Program-made: the position numbers and the translations under genes | Source: Artemia franciscana | Taxonomy: Eukaryota > Arthropoda > Branchiopoda > Anostraca > Artemiidae | Direction of reading: 5' to 3' | Length of the DNA: 64,000 bases | Assembly: GCF_032884065.1 (NCBI RefSeq) | Contig: NC_088879.1 | Coordinates: forward strand, 23,422,038-23,486,037 | The notes under the pieces: model-generated | Told to the model about the DNA's origin: nothing | Databases searched by the model: none | Seen by the model: only the letters and a program-made list of their open reading frames with translations | Shown here: piece by piece, positions 24,231 to 36,639 of the stretch | Numbering within the stretch: the stretch's first letter is position 1 | Layout of the letters: each line of letters opens with the position of its first letter

Positions 24231-25245
24231 AAAGAATTTTTGTAAAGTCCTCTTGCATAATAAATGCCTCAATTACCCTTCTCCAATGATTTTGTCATAT
24301 TTAACCCTAGAAGTATCTCATTTAATCAATGCAATCACACCCCTATGTTTCTATATTAAACTGATTATATTCTTTTTGTATAATAAATAATACAGAAAAT
24401 AATTTTAAAATGGAGATAAAAATACAAGTAAATGGGATTAGCTTATTAGCAATGAGGTTGAGATTAGCTGATTATGTGATTAGCAGAAACATCCTGAATA
24501 TCATAAAAAAGACGAGGGGGGGATTTGCACATTAATTGATTTGTATATTGGAAAAGACCATGAAAACGGATCGACAGGGATGTTCACCTTGTTCTATTCA
24601 GGTATCAAAATACTATATAATGAACTACCACAACCGGTTTCCCTTCCTTTAATGATGTACTGTTGGTTTGCAGACTATTATTTGTTATTCAGATGGCCAA
24701 TAATTAAATTTTAATCTAGTTGGAGTTAATGTGCATTTTATATAAGGCTTAAATACCTTACTCACCCCCGATCTTCTGTCAACAAAAGTACTAAGAGCCT
24801 TGCAAAAGCATGCGCAGTCAAAATGTAGAATTACTGCCAGCATGCAATCTTCTTTAAGGGGATTGCAATAGAACTCGGCGACTCGATGACATTACGTCCC
24901 TGTAAAATAATAATAATAAATGTTTAGTATCTGTCCCATACAAGAGGTAAAGTTTTAGATCAGCTCAGTTCACTCGGGTTTATAAAAAAAAATTATAGTA
25001 GTTATAACATACATATTCTCTCATCTCTATGCAACAAATGCATGCTGAGTCCCTTATTGCTTCAAAACCAAATACACAGTATGGCTCTGCCTCCACTTCT
25101 CGATACAACTATGGCCCCTACCAACAAAAACATCCTTACAAGTTCCCGCCTTTTCATCCAGGAGCAAACCACTCCAATCCTCACACAAAAAAACTCAATT
25201 ATGGCTAAAATCACATAAATATTTAAATTCTTTATTCAATTAAAA
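24231..25245. other. Intergenic, possible 3' tail of a LINE
   Basis: No gene seen. The part next to 25,246 lies downstream of the LINE C-terminus on the minus strand and may be its 3' untranslated tail, but no poly(A) or repeat tail is evident. Confidence 0.35.
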
Positions 25246-25443
25246 CTAGTTCAAAACAAGATAATTTTTTATTCTCTTTTTGAAAGAAGCAAGGCAGCTC
25301 CTACCTCTCAGTTCAAGCGGTAGGGTATTGTAAGCCTTAGCGCAGACGATGTCAGGCGAAAAATCCAGCTTCATTGTTGGCTTATGTCGATTATGGATCT
25401 GTGTAGATAGTCTTGTAAGTGGAAGATTTTGTTTGGCTACCAA
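25246..25443 (-). pseudogene. LINE ORF2 C-terminal fragment (CR1/Jockey-like)
   Basis: The minus-strand frame of 65 codons contains AYNTLPLELRGRSCLASFKK followed by RIKNYLVLN. This fits the usual tail of CR1/Jockey-type reverse transcriptase proteins, which end with a W/YN.LP..L.....L..FK..LK.YL pattern. It stops right after this motif, as the family does. Nothing upstream (above 25,445) continues the reverse transcriptase, so the element is 5'-truncated here. The assignment is by motif only. Confidence 0.7.
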
Positions 25444-25504
25444 ACGGAGAGATTCCTAAAAGGCGGTGGAATCAAGCCGGAAAGGAATCTTAAAGGAAAA
25501 AATA

Positions 25505-25822
25505 GCATGTATTTCAAACATAGGTAGAGTTGACAGTAAAATAAGTGTCGGTAAAATCATAATATCAATTTTTATATTTTATAGTTCAGAATTTACAACA
25601 AATATTGTATTTCGTTGCAAAAATTTGGTATATTTGATTAGTTGCATCCAAAATACTTGGAAAAAATTTTATTGTCTATTTTGGCAAAAAAAAACATCAG
25701 TAAATACTAGTATAAAATTTTCAATTTCAATTTAAATGTACTTAACATCAAATATAGGATACAAGTTCACAATATTTAATAATGTATGCATTAATTAAGG
25801 GTGAGAAAAAATGATTCAAAGC
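25505..25822 (+). repeat. Diverged duplicated segment, copy B
   Basis: Partner of 23,890-24,230: CAAACATAGGTAGAGTTGAC, CAAAAATTTGGTATATTTGA, CATCAGTAAATACTAGTATA and ATTAAGGGTGAGAAAAAATG. Confidence 0.7.
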
Positions 25823-25839
25823 TAAAGCTAAATTAGATC

Positions 25840-25919
25840 TACGTTGCATGGGCAACGTGAGGTGTTGCGGCAACCTTTGCTCGGCTTCGCCGAGTAAAGT
25901 GTTGCGAGAGCAACACTTT
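25840..25919. repeat. Cluster of four consecutive hairpins
   Basis: In order: ACGTTGC-ATGG-GCAACGT; GTTGC-G-GCAAC; CTCGGC-TTC-GCCGAG; and GTGTTGC-GAGA-GCAACAC. All stems are perfect, and the last has a GNRA-type tetraloop. The last hairpin plus ACTTTGGTTTTG recurs at 30,868-30,897. Function unknown; it could be a structured end of a mobile element. Confidence 0.85.
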
Positions 25920-25983
25920 GGTTTTGTTTTCTCGCTGCGACTAAACGCTGAAGTTGTTAATCTGTAAGGATGCTAAAATACAT

Positions 25984-26240
25984 ACTAGGTACACCAACTC
26001 GCAAAAGTTGCAAACTCCTCATTGCTAAAGATGATTGTAGCCTTACAGTCGATTATTACTTACAAGTCCCCTACATGTCTTACCACTGGAACCAAATTGG
26101 TCTTACCATCAAATAAAACGGAAACAAAAAATAGGTACACCAACTAGTAAGAGTTGCGAACCCCTCATTGCCGAGGATGATTATGAGCTAACAGCCGACT
26201 GTTGCTTACAACTCCCCTATATGTCTCACAATTGGTATCG
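25984..26240 (+). repeat. Imperfect tandem duplication, ~140-bp period
   Basis: Two copies share TAGGTACACCAACT, AGAGTTGCGAACCCCTCATT-like and ACAAGTCCCCTACATGTCT-like wording (25,990-26,100 and 26,131-26,240). They lie just downstream of the hairpin cluster and probably belong to the same element. Confidence 0.7.
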
Positions 26241-26900
26241 GCCTATTTTTGGTTTCAGTGTGTACCTTACTACTGAAGTTGTCAACCCCTTTAAACTTTC
26301 AAACTGGTATATCTCATGAAGGAATTTTTGTACAAAAAAATGGATGACATATACTTTGATCAGCTCATCAAAAGCTATCGACTGCCGTCGAAAAAAAAAA
26401 TCTATCTGTCTTAGTTCAAAAGTTGACTTTTTTGCCGTAGGCCAAATTTCTAACGTCATCACTTAGAAAGGAGCAAAGGATAAACTCTAATTTCTTTAGC
26501 AATGAGAGAACTTTTAAAGTTTAAGAGGCACATCTGATACCATTTCTCTACCGCAATCCCAAGTGCGAAAAACCGAATGATAAACTCAGCTGCAACCACG
26601 AACAGAAATGGGTAGAAACAATAGATGGCAGCACTTTCGGACCCGTGGGAAAATGCCGCTTTTTTGCTTCTCTAAATTTTTCTATTTATCACTCAAAGAA
26701 GATATATTGGCTGTGGGGCAGGGTAACTGTCGCATATATTTAACACTTATAGATTTTAGTCCATTTTCAATTTGAAACTTTCTGTTGCTTTCAGTGCCCT
26801 TGTCAGAAATGTAGAAAAAACAATTTCAATACCTGTTCAGTATTTCAAGAGTCAAAGGTGATCAGAAAACAAAAGTTCCCCTCCACCCTCTATTTATATA
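26241..26900. other. Probable continuation of the hairpin-bearing repeat
   Basis: No gene recognised. Contains a run of A and mixed sequence. A CTGAAGA..GAAA motif lies just to the right. Confidence 0.3.
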
Positions 26901-26929
26901 TACATATTTTCTCTCTTGTTCTCGTACTG

Positions 26930-26973
26930 TGCTGAAGACGGCCCTTGGACATAGGGCTGAAATATTCACAGAA
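26930..26973 (+). other. CTGAAGA-stem-GAAA motif, copy 1
   Basis: GCTGAAGACGGCCCT, a 7-base loop, then AGGGCTGAAATATTC. The GCCCT/AGGGC stem is perfect. The layout resembles half of a hammerhead ribozyme core (CUGANGA, stem II, GAAA), but stems I and III and a cleavage site were not found. A related motif is at 52,151-52,187. Confidence 0.4.
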
Positions 26974-27067
26974 CTGATTTCCACTGTCTTGGAAAAAACT
27001 TTCCCTATTGTTTCTACTTTGTATTTGTTTGTTATTTTATTCATTTTCATTTGCAGAGGGAAGGGCA

Positions 27068-27167
27068 NNNNNNNNNNNNNNNNNNNNNNNNNNNNNNNNN
27101 NNNNNNNNNNNNNNNNNNNNNNNNNNNNNNNNNNNNNNNNNNNNNNNNNNNNNNNNNNNNNNNNNNN
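27068..27167. other. Assembly gap, exactly 100 N
   Basis: A run of exactly 100 N, the conventional placeholder for a scaffold gap of unknown size. It interrupts the hAT transposase near its C-terminus, so the join is not sequence-supported. Confidence 0.99.
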
Positions 27168-27885
27168 TGCGAGCTTTTGATAATATTTGAGAAACACGAC
27201 TAAATCCCGCTTCAACAAGATAAGATGTAGGAAAAGCAATAACGTAGAACTGCGCTTTATCCCAGAGCAAAGGGTACTTTATAGCAACATCGTTTGTTTT
27301 CCATATATTGTACTTTCCATCTTTGAATTTTGCACGCATTATTTCATCACTTTGTAATTCGATGATGGGCTCTTGCAAAGATAATTCTATTTCGGCAACA
27401 TTAACTTCGAAAGGAATTGAAACCCAATTCGGTATATCCATCCCGAGTAGGTCGCTAAACTGAGTTTGCATATCTTCATGTATATTTTCCAAATATTCAC
27501 CATATAATGCAAGATCTTCATCTTGCAAATTGCTGTTAACACAGGCCAAACAAGGAAACTGTTCAAATGCACAATGCCTGATATTATTCTTATACAGCTG
27601 TAGTTTCCTTGGAGCTGTTTATTAAGTGAATTAAGTTTTTCACATATATCTGATAAGTAAAACACATCACATTTATTTGCAAGCAGTTCTGCTCCAAGTT
27701 GTGTGTCAGCATAACGGAAAAAAAAATATAATCCCAAAGTGCAATGAAACGCTTAAGACAATTCCCCTTTGATAGCCATCTCACCTCTGTATATAATACA
27801 AGCTGCTCAAACTCTTCTCCATTTTGCTTACAGAATTCACGAAAAAGGCGGTCTCGGAGAGAATTTGATTCTCAGTGAATCAATC
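27168..27885 (-). pseudogene. hAT transposase fragment (ZBED5/SCAND3-like)
   Basis: The minus strand encodes, in order, SLRDRLFREFCKQNGEEFEQ (about 27,805-27,865), TEVRWLSKGNCLKRFIALWD (about 27,745-27,803), ELLANKCDVFYLSDICEKLN, EDLALYGEYLENIHEDM, then KYPLLWDKAQFYVIAF and TSYLVEAGFSRVSQILSKAR. The last block is the hAT C-terminal dimerisation motif, and EVRWLS(K)G is a hallmark of ZBED5-type transposases. Frame changes occur after RFIALWDYIFF at a run of T and again before the EDLALYG block, so it is broken. The 5' part is replaced at about 27,885 by an RB fragment and the extreme C-terminus falls in the N gap. Confidence 0.85.
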
Positions 27886-27952
27886 CTCGTCACTCAGAGC
27901 TCTTATTTTAAATGCCGACCGGCATTAGGCCTCTGATTTTCCTTTTAAGGGC
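27882..27952 (-). repeat. RB left-region fragment
   Basis: The reverse strand reads TTAAAAGGAAAATCAGAGGC then ATGCCGGTC, matching the start region of RB. It abuts the hAT fragment. Confidence 0.75.
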
Positions 27953-28080
27953 GGACGCACGTCCAGAAATTATACTGCCTGTTCAATGCTTTTTCAATCG
28001 CGGCAAATCACTAACACTCAAGGTTATCAGATTTCACTGCCGTCATTAAACTCAGGGGTTTTTCACTGAAAAAGATGGAT

Positions 28081-28175
28081 ATTATTCATTTTATATAATA
28101 TATGTATATATATTATAAGTATTATAAGTATATATATATATTACTCATATATATATATATATATATATGTATAAG
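28081..28175. repeat. AT-rich microsatellite
   Basis: Imperfect (TA)n with ATTATAAG interruptions, then a nearly pure (AT)14-like run. Confidence 0.9.
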
Positions 28176-29160
28176 AACTGTGTTCTATTTAAGGTTTTTC
28201 TTATAAATTTTTAGTTACAGCGAAAAATTTGCTTCACTGCTTGTTTCGCGACAATTTTTCTAACAATGAATTACTCCATGGGCATTGCACAATTTGGTAG
28301 TAATTACTGCTTTTATGAAGATTGGCCAAAAAGTTTCATTTCATCTTGTTTTTCAAGAAAAAAGTCTGTCTTCAGAATGACATCAACACCTGCTTTCTTG
28401 GTTATTCTGGCTTTTTTCGTGGTTTATTCTTTGATCCTTTTTTAAAATATATATTAAAAATAGGATATGTATGAATATTGTAAGAAAAGAAATTAAAGAA
28501 ACGAAAATACTGGATGAAACAAGACAAATATTTCTGGAAAAAAACTTCCAAAATATTCCAGAATATTCCGAGAAAAAAAAACTGCGTCACAGAAGAATCG
28601 CTAAAAAAGCTCTGATTAACATTAGACAACCTTTGATGCAGTTTTTTCTTCCTTATGTAGATAACTGTGGCCACTTATTAAGCGCTTGAAAGAATCTTCA
28701 CCAATTCAGTTACTTGCTGGCATTAAGCGAGTGACATTGTTTTTGTTAATTGTTGATATTGGCAGTGGTTTGCTTTTGAAATGAGGGTATTTGGCTTTTA
28801 AATATTTATTCTATTATTTTGTTTTACCTTTTTTTAGGTTTATATCCTTGCAATTCTTTTTTTTGGCTTTCCGCGTTGCTTGTTTTTAATCGATTTTTTT
28901 TTTATTTTTTCGTTCAGAAAATGTGACCTCGGCGCTGAAAAAGGCAAGCAGTTATCTTCCAGAAATATTGGTTTCGTCCAGTATTTTCGATGGCCTTAAA
29001 AAACCCATTCCCGAATTTCATTTCTTTAATTTTATCTTTTTAAAGGAAAATGTCTCACCCCCGCAGCCATGTATCTCATTCGCGAGCCAGAGGGGAAGAA
29101 GATGCCATCTTTTTTAAAGGCTAGTTAATTTAACTTGCTAGTGTTGCTTTAAAATCAGTC
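28176..29160. other. Intergenic, no gene recognised
   Basis: Open frames at 28,402-28,689 lie on both strands of the same AT-rich DNA and carry no motif. No RNA gene seen. Confidence 0.45.
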
Positions 29161-29165
29161 GATAT

Positions 29166-30672
29166 CAAACAGTTTGTGGTAACGAACTGTGGTAAGGAGC
29201 GACCCGGCTCAATAGTAACCGAAACTCTAAAAAATGGAATTTTGATACCAATAGTTATATAAAAAATCGCATTTGAATGCTGATTTTAAATATATATCTT
29301 TCATCAAGATTAGTCGTACCTATCAAAAGTTACGAGCCTGAGAAAATTTGCCTCATTTTAGAAAATAGGGGAAAACACCCCCTAAAAGTCATACAATCTT
29401 AACGAAAATCACACCATCAGATTTCAGCGTATCAGAGAACCTTAGTGTAGAAGTTTCAAGCTCCTATCTACAAAAATGTGGAATTTCGCATTTTTTGCCA
29501 GAAGACAAATCACGGATGCGTGTTTATTTTTTTTTTCCAGGGGTGATCGTATTTACCCAGTGGTCCTAAAATGTCAAAAGAGGGCTTATTTTAATGGAAA
29601 TTAAAAGTTCTAGTCCCCTTTTTAAGGGACCAAAAAAATGGAGGGCACCTAAGCCCCTTCCCACGCTCATTTTTTCCCCAAAGCTACCGGATCAAAATTC
29701 TGATAAAGCTATTTTATTCACCATAGTCGAAAAACCTAATAACTACTCTCCCGCAGTCCCCAAGGGAGGGGTCGCAAGTTACAAACTTTGACCTGTGTTT
29801 GTATATATTAATGGTTACTGGGAAGTGTACGGACGTTTTCAGGGGGATTTTTTTTTTGGTTTGGGAGGGAGGTTTGAGGTGGGGGGGGGGGGTACATGGG
29901 AGTATCTTTCCATGGAAAAACTTCTTAATTGGGAAGAGACTTTCAATGAAGGGGGGCAGGATTTTTTAGCATTATTTAAAAAAACAATGAAAAAATAAAT
30001 ATGAAGTTTTTTTTTCTACTGAAAGTGAGGAGCAGCATTAAAACTTAAAACAAGCAGAAATTATTACGCATATGAGGGGTTTACCTCTTCGTAATACCTT
30101 TCTCTTTACGCTAAAGTATTTTTAGTAATTTCAACTATTTATTCTACGGCCTTTGTGATTCAAGGGTCATTCTTAAGGAATTGGGACAGAATTTAAGCTT
30201 TAGTGTAAAGAGCAAGGTATCGACGAGGGGTGATCCTCTCATATACGCAATAACAACATACGAATATAGAAGTTCATTACGTAAGTTAATTCGTAAATTA
30301 AGTATATTTTTTACTAATGAAAATGTTCGTAAAAAACTAAAAGTTTTAATTGCTTTTTTAAGTAATAAAAAAATTGGAAGGCAACTAGGCTTCCTCCCTC
30401 GCTCCTTTTTCCTCAAAATCTTCCGATTAAAACTATGAGAAAGTCATTTAGCCAAAAAAATTAACATGCAAATTTCGTTTTAATTACTTATATGCGGAGA
30501 GCCAAGATCAAAACGTGCATTAATTAAAAAACGTCCAGAAATTAAATAAAAAAACAAGTTTTTTTTAATGAAAGTAAGGAGCGACATTAAAACTTAAAAC
30601 GAACAGAAATTACTCCGTATATGAAAGGGGCTTTTCCTCCTCAACGCCCCGCTCTTTACGCTAAAGTTTGAC
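29166..30672 (-). mobile_element. R2 element, copy 2 (reversed, head incomplete)
   Basis: Starts with AAACAGTTTGTGGTAACGAA then CTGTGGTAAGGAGCGACCCG, the R2 tail in reverse, and runs through the G-tract unit (29,620-29,790) and the CGCATATGAGGGG segment. It ends in one R1 arm (GAAAGTAAGGAGCGACATTA, 30,571 on). The second R1 arm is missing, so the palindromic head is only half present. The R1 arm stops near CTAAAGTTTGACTC at about 30,672. Open frames inside it are not conserved in the other copies. Confidence 0.75.
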
Positions 30673-30867
30673 TCTTTCTCTTAACTCTATTTTTAAAACA
30701 GTAAGAAACTTTTACCAAGGTGTTTAGATTTTTCAAAATCAGTCCCTATTTTGAATATTTAGATCTTGTCCAAAGCCCAGGGAACTATTACCTCAGTTTG
30801 TTGAGAATTTTTTTTTATACCTACCCCCATGTGCGTCTGGAATTCTAGCATCACGTGAAGACTATTA

Positions 30868-30897
30868 TTGTGTTGCGAGAGCAACACTTTGGTTTTG
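30868..30897. repeat. Second copy of the GAGA-loop hairpin
   Basis: GTGTTGCGAGAGCAACAC followed by TTTGGTTTTG, identical to the last hairpin of the cluster at 25,840-25,919. Confidence 0.9.
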
Positions 30898-30904
30898 TCC
30901 CTGT

Positions 30905-33706
30905 TTTTTTATGGCACTTGGTATTAACCAAGTGACATATAGCAGTCGCCAATTCTGTCGGTCTGTCTGTCGGTCCCGGTTTTGCTACTTTAGGCACTTC
31001 CAGGTAAGCTAGGACGATGAAATTTGGCAAGCGTATCAGGGACCGGACCAGATTAAATTAGAAATAGTCGTTTTCTCGATTTGACCATCTGGGGGGAGTG
31101 GGGGCCCGGTTAATTCGCAAAAAATAGAAAAAATGAAGTATTTTTAACTTATCAGCGGGTGATTGGATCTTAATGAAATTTGATGTTTAGAATGATATTG
31201 TGTCTCAGAGCTCTTATTTTAAATCCCAACTGGATCTGATGACATTGGGGGAGTTGGAGGGGGAAAACCTAAAGTCCCGGTTTTGCTACTTTAGGCACTT
31301 CCAGGTAAGCTAGGACGATGAAATTTGGCAAGCGTATCAGGAACCGGACCAGATTAAATTAGAAATAGTCGTTTTCCCGATTTGACCATCTGGGGGGGGG
31401 GGAGTGGGGGCCGGTTAATTCTGAAAAAAATAGAAAAAATGAAGTAGTTTTAACTTATGAGCGGGTGATTGGATCTTAATGAAATTTGATGTTTGGAAGG
31501 ATATTGTGTCTCAGAGCTCTTATTTTAAATCCCGACTGGGACTGATGACATTGGGGGGAGTTGGAGGGGGAAAACCTAAAATCTTGGAAAACACTTAGAG
31601 TGGAGGGGTCGGGATGAAACTTGATGGGAAAAATAAGCGCAAGTCCCAGATACATGATTGACATAATCGGAACTGATTTGCTCTCTTTTGGGTAGTTGGG
31701 GGGGGAGGGAGTAATTCTTAAAAATTAGAAAAATGAGGTATTTTCAACTTACGAACGGGTGATCGGATCTCAATGAAATTTGATGTTTAGAAGGATATCG
31801 TGTCTTAGAGTTCTTATTTTAAATCCCGACCGGATTTGGTGATGGGGGCGGGGAGTTGGGAGGGGGAAACCTAAAACTTGGAAAACACTTAGAATGGAGG
31901 GATCGGGATGAAACATGGTGGGAAAAATAAACAGAAGTCCTAGATAGATGATTTACATAAACGGAACGGATTACATAAACGGAACGGATCTGCTCTCTTT
32001 TGGGTAGTTGGGGGGGGGGTATTTCTGAAAAAAAGGAGGTATTTTTAACTTACGAACGGGTGATCGGATCTCAATGAAATTTGATATTTAGAAGGATATC
32101 GTGGCTCAGAGCTCTTATTTTAAACCCGACCGGATCTGGTGACATTGGGGAGGGAGTTGGGAGGGAGAAACCTAAAAATTGGAAAACACTTAGAGTGGAG
32201 GGATCGGGATGAAACTTGGTGGAAAAAAAACACGAGTCCTAGATACATGAATGACATAACCAGAACAGATCCACTCTCTTTGGGGTAGTTGAGGGGGGGG
32301 GTGGTTAATTCTGAAAAATTAGAAAAAATGAGGTATTTTTAACTTACGAACGGGTGATTGGATCTCCATGAAATTGGATTTTTAGAAGGATATCGTGTCT
32401 CAAAGCTCTTATTTTAAATCCTGACCGGATCTGGTGACATTGGGGGAAGTTTGGGTTGGGAAAACCTAAAATGATGGGAAACGATTAGATTGGTGGGATT
32501 GGGATGAAACTTGGTTGGAAAAATAAGCAGAAGTCTTGCATACGTGATTTACATAATTGGAACGGATCCGCTCAATTGCGGGGGGGGGGGGGGTAATTCT
32601 GAAAAATAAGAAAAATTACGTATTTTTAACTTACGAAGGAGTGATCGGATCTTCATGAAACTTCATATTTAGAAGGACCTCGTAACCTCGATATCTTATT
32701 TTAAATCTCAACCGGATCAAGCATAATTGGGGGGGGGGTAGTTGGGGGACCAGAAATCTTAGAAAATACTTAAAGCGGTGAGATCAGGATGAAACTGGAT
32801 GGGAACAATAGAAACCTGTCTAAGATACGTGACTGACATAACTGGACCGGATCTGCTCTCTTTGGTGGAATTGGGGGGGGGGGTAATTTTGAAAATTGAG
32901 GTATTTGTAACTTACGAAAGGGTGACCAGATCTTAATGAAATTTGATATTTAGAAGGATCTTGTGCTTTAAAGTTCTAATTTCAAATTCCGACCAGATCC
33001 TGTGACATTCGGGGGAGTTGGAGGGGGGAACCGGAATTCTTGGAAAACATGAAAATTGGAGTATTTATATCTTACGAATAGATGATCGGATCGTAATGAA
33101 ATTTGATTTTTAGAAGGAATTCATGTCTCAGAGCTCTTATTTCAAATCCCGACCAGATCTTTTGACATTGTGGGGATTTGGAGGGGGAAATCTTGGAAAA
33201 ACACTTGGAGTGTAGGAATCGGGATGAAGCTTGGTGGATAGAATAAACAAATGTCCTTGATACGTGATTGACAGAATCGTACTGGATTCACTCTCTTTGG
33301 GGGAGTTGGAGGGAGGGGTTCAGTGATTTGGCGAGTTCGGTGCTTCTGGACGTGCTAGGGCGATGAAAATTGGTAGGCGTCTCAGGGAGCTGCACAATTT
33401 GACTTGATAAAGTCGTTTTCCCAGATTTGACCATCTGGGGGGCAAAAGGGAGAGGAAAAATTAGAAAAAATTAGGTATTTATAACTTACGAGTGGGTGAT
33501 CGGATCTTAATGAATTTTGATATTTAGAAGGACTTTGTGACTCAGAGCTCTTATTTTAAATCTTGACCGGCATTAAGCCTCTTATTTTCCTTTTTAAATA
33601 AATCTATTGATTCATAGAATTTTGTTAGAGCTCATACCATATGATCTCTTGGCTCTTAGCTTTTCTCGCCTCGTCACAAGTGCCATATGAGCTCTTAGCT
33701 CTTGTT
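30905..33706 (-). mobile_element. RB element, copy 3 (complete, reversed, 2.8 kb)
   Basis: In reverse orientation it runs from the left end near 33,706 (AACAAGAGCTAAGAGCTCAT on the minus strand, with GGCACTTGTGACGAGGC present) to the right-end hairpin ACTTGGTATTAACCAAGT near 30,913. It holds about eight ~285-bp units. A 301-bp internal tandem duplication starts at GTCCCGGTTTTGCTACTTTA (30,973 and 31,274). Noncoding; G tracts on this strand mark the unit junctions. Confidence 0.8.
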
Positions 33707-33767
33707 ATGTTGTAGTAATAGTAATTATATAGTCTTTTTTTGTTTTGTTATTATATTTCTTAAAATA

Positions 33768-33918
<151 letters not shown>

Positions 33919-36639
33919 GTTAATATTTTGTAGCCCATTAAATAAATTATAACATCAGTTGAGTATCTATGAAATTTGATTTTTAGATAAATTAACGGGA
34001 TGCGACAATTTGGTTTTTAAGGGGGGGGTGCACCAATTTTTTTTAAGGGGATGCCGGTACAAAAAGGTTGGAAACCACTAGGTTGGGGGTGAATTTTTGC
34101 TCAATATAATATTGTTTTGCAATATTTGGACAAAATTTGTATTTTGTGCAAGCAAAAAAATGGCTAGAAATTACACTGCTGATTTTTCATTGTCATTTAA
34201 AATTAGACAATACCATCAAACTAACCTTCATAATTATGTCACCCAAATACCGGTCTTTTGCTCGCGAAGGGAAACCAACTAATGTACTTTAATGTAATCA
34301 TAATGTAATTATAATATACAATTACTATTTGAAATGGTCAGATATTGCTGCTGGAGCAAATTCCTCTTTAAGTAACTTCATTTCTTATAAACAATAATAT
34401 AGTTAATCTGGAATGATAAGAATGAATTTGTGTAATGGTTTCTAACTAAAACAGGCCTCGTTCCTCCATGATCGCCAGATTGATACGATCACCCATAAAG
34501 AGGAAAAGAACATTTCTATCATGATCCTGCTAAAAAAATAAAAAAATAAAGACTATTAGACTGAAGTCTCCAAAATTGTTCATCTTGTCGCATTTGTTGT
34601 ATTTGATGGTTTTCATTGAATTACCAGGGACATCAATAATGAAAACTAATTCTTTAAATTGGTTAAGTGGAAATTTACACAACCATATACATCTGTAAAA
34701 AAAAAAATAATATAGATAAAACCGAGAACCAAATTTTAATGAACAAAATCTACTTGTTGTTTATGATGGAAAGGCAGTGTGGCCTTCGTCGTTATTTAGA
34801 TGACAGAGATGAACACATGACAGATTCAAGTCTAATAAATAAAGAAAAATCCCCCTTTGGCTAGAGGTAAATGTAAGATAAAAAGTCAAAGTACACCATA
34901 GAGATTAAATATGAAATATTGCATAATTAAAGCTCAAGATAGGTCTTTAATTCATTTATTTACAGGTTTCTGTAACATCTTTTAATTTTTAAATGTGAAA
35001 AGCATTGCTGCGAAAAAAAATTATTGTTTCGAAAATTTTTGAGTGCGTTGAACTAACCCAATTAGTTTCCGCATATTGCTTTTAACGATTCGATTTAGAA
35101 ACGCTGGTGAAAATTTATATTCTATAACAACTAAACGAAAAATCGTAGAAAATCTTGAATTTCAGTTATGGACAGATCTAAATGGAGCCAGGTGGCGAAA
35201 AGTGTTTTCATTCTGATGGACTTCGTAATTTAAATTCTCGACCTTATTTGAAGTATTTTCTTCCTGTTTCTTTAATGATGAGTTACTGATCGTAATCCCC
35301 CTATTGTAGTTTAAGTTAAAGTGTCTTAGAGAAAGAATAAATAGGATAAATTAAAATGAAAATGGAATCAAATAATCAAGCTAATTATAATGTGAAATAT
35401 TAACAAACGAATAATGTTTTTTTTTTTTTTTTTTTATTGAAGGTTGAAAGCTTTAAGTCCCTATAGGCAAATTTTTCCTAAACCCAGGGCGTTGAAATTT
35501 CATATTTTTGCTCATTTGGAACTAAAATAAGAGGAAAATACAGTGGAGGGCGTAATATCGGAAATGTTCTTTGATGTTGCATTAGACATTTTAAAACTTA
35601 GCAAGGAGCATGCGTATTTGTACTCTCTCTGAAAAGTCGTAACATTTTCCCCAGAAACTGTAGACAAAATAGTTCAGGGGTGACCCATTCTCCCCCAACA
35701 ACTCTACGCCTTTAAGCACCACCTGTTCCCCTAAATGCGACACAATTCATGTCACATTTCTGCCATATGTGATGCGTCATCTGTGTACACGATTTGTGAT
35801 CTCCGTTAGAAATTTTTGAAATCTCTTCTCCCCAAGTTTGAGACCTGTGGAAAATTAATCAGTTTTCATCCTCTTTTTATCAACATATGTCCTTTGTTAT
35901 CTTATGAAGTTCCAAAGGGGTTCTGCAAAGAAAGTGATTTTTTTTCTAAGACTATGGTAACAACGTGGCCCTTGAGACTGTGTGGCTTTTTTTTTCACAG
36001 AGTTAAATGCCTTGCTGGGAGAGAAACACGCTTTGCAAGGTTCATTTCTCTTTAATAGGTGGCAGAGGGAATTTTGGGGACAACCCTTCTTAAATCCTTA
36101 TGAGTAGAATAATCTTATCCGAGAAACTATGAAAGATATTAATTTTGGCCTTGTGAATGCTTATATTTGAACAATTATACACTTGAAGATCCCCCTCCCC
36201 CGTGAATCTTAGTGTTTTAACAGATATGTTTACCAGGTTTCTCAAAACTATAATGTATTGACGCTCCCTTCTAGACCAGAATGGGCCTATTAGACCATTG
36301 CCAAATGATTCTTTTTTAAATAGGTTCTATTGTCTTAATTAATAATTGCCGATGGATGCCAATCTGTCGTAGATAGTAATAATATCCTATCTCTGCATGC
36401 TAAGATTGATTCTCCTTGATTTTTATCACGATCATTATCTTTTTCATTGTAGTGGTGAGATTGCGACGTTTCTAAGATATGTTGTGCGTCACGAAAGAAA
36501 ATAGAAATTTATCACATTTCCCTTCCGCATTTGAATGTTTTTCCCGCGAGGAATGGGGTGTATAAGAAAATAATATTTCATTTCTCTTTAATGTGATCTC
36601 TAAATGTAATGATCTCTAAATCATTGACTTACGTAATAA

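Noticed and set aside
35816-36055. 79-codon frame with several cysteines
   Set aside because: No spaced cysteine pattern of a known domain and no splice sites at its ends.
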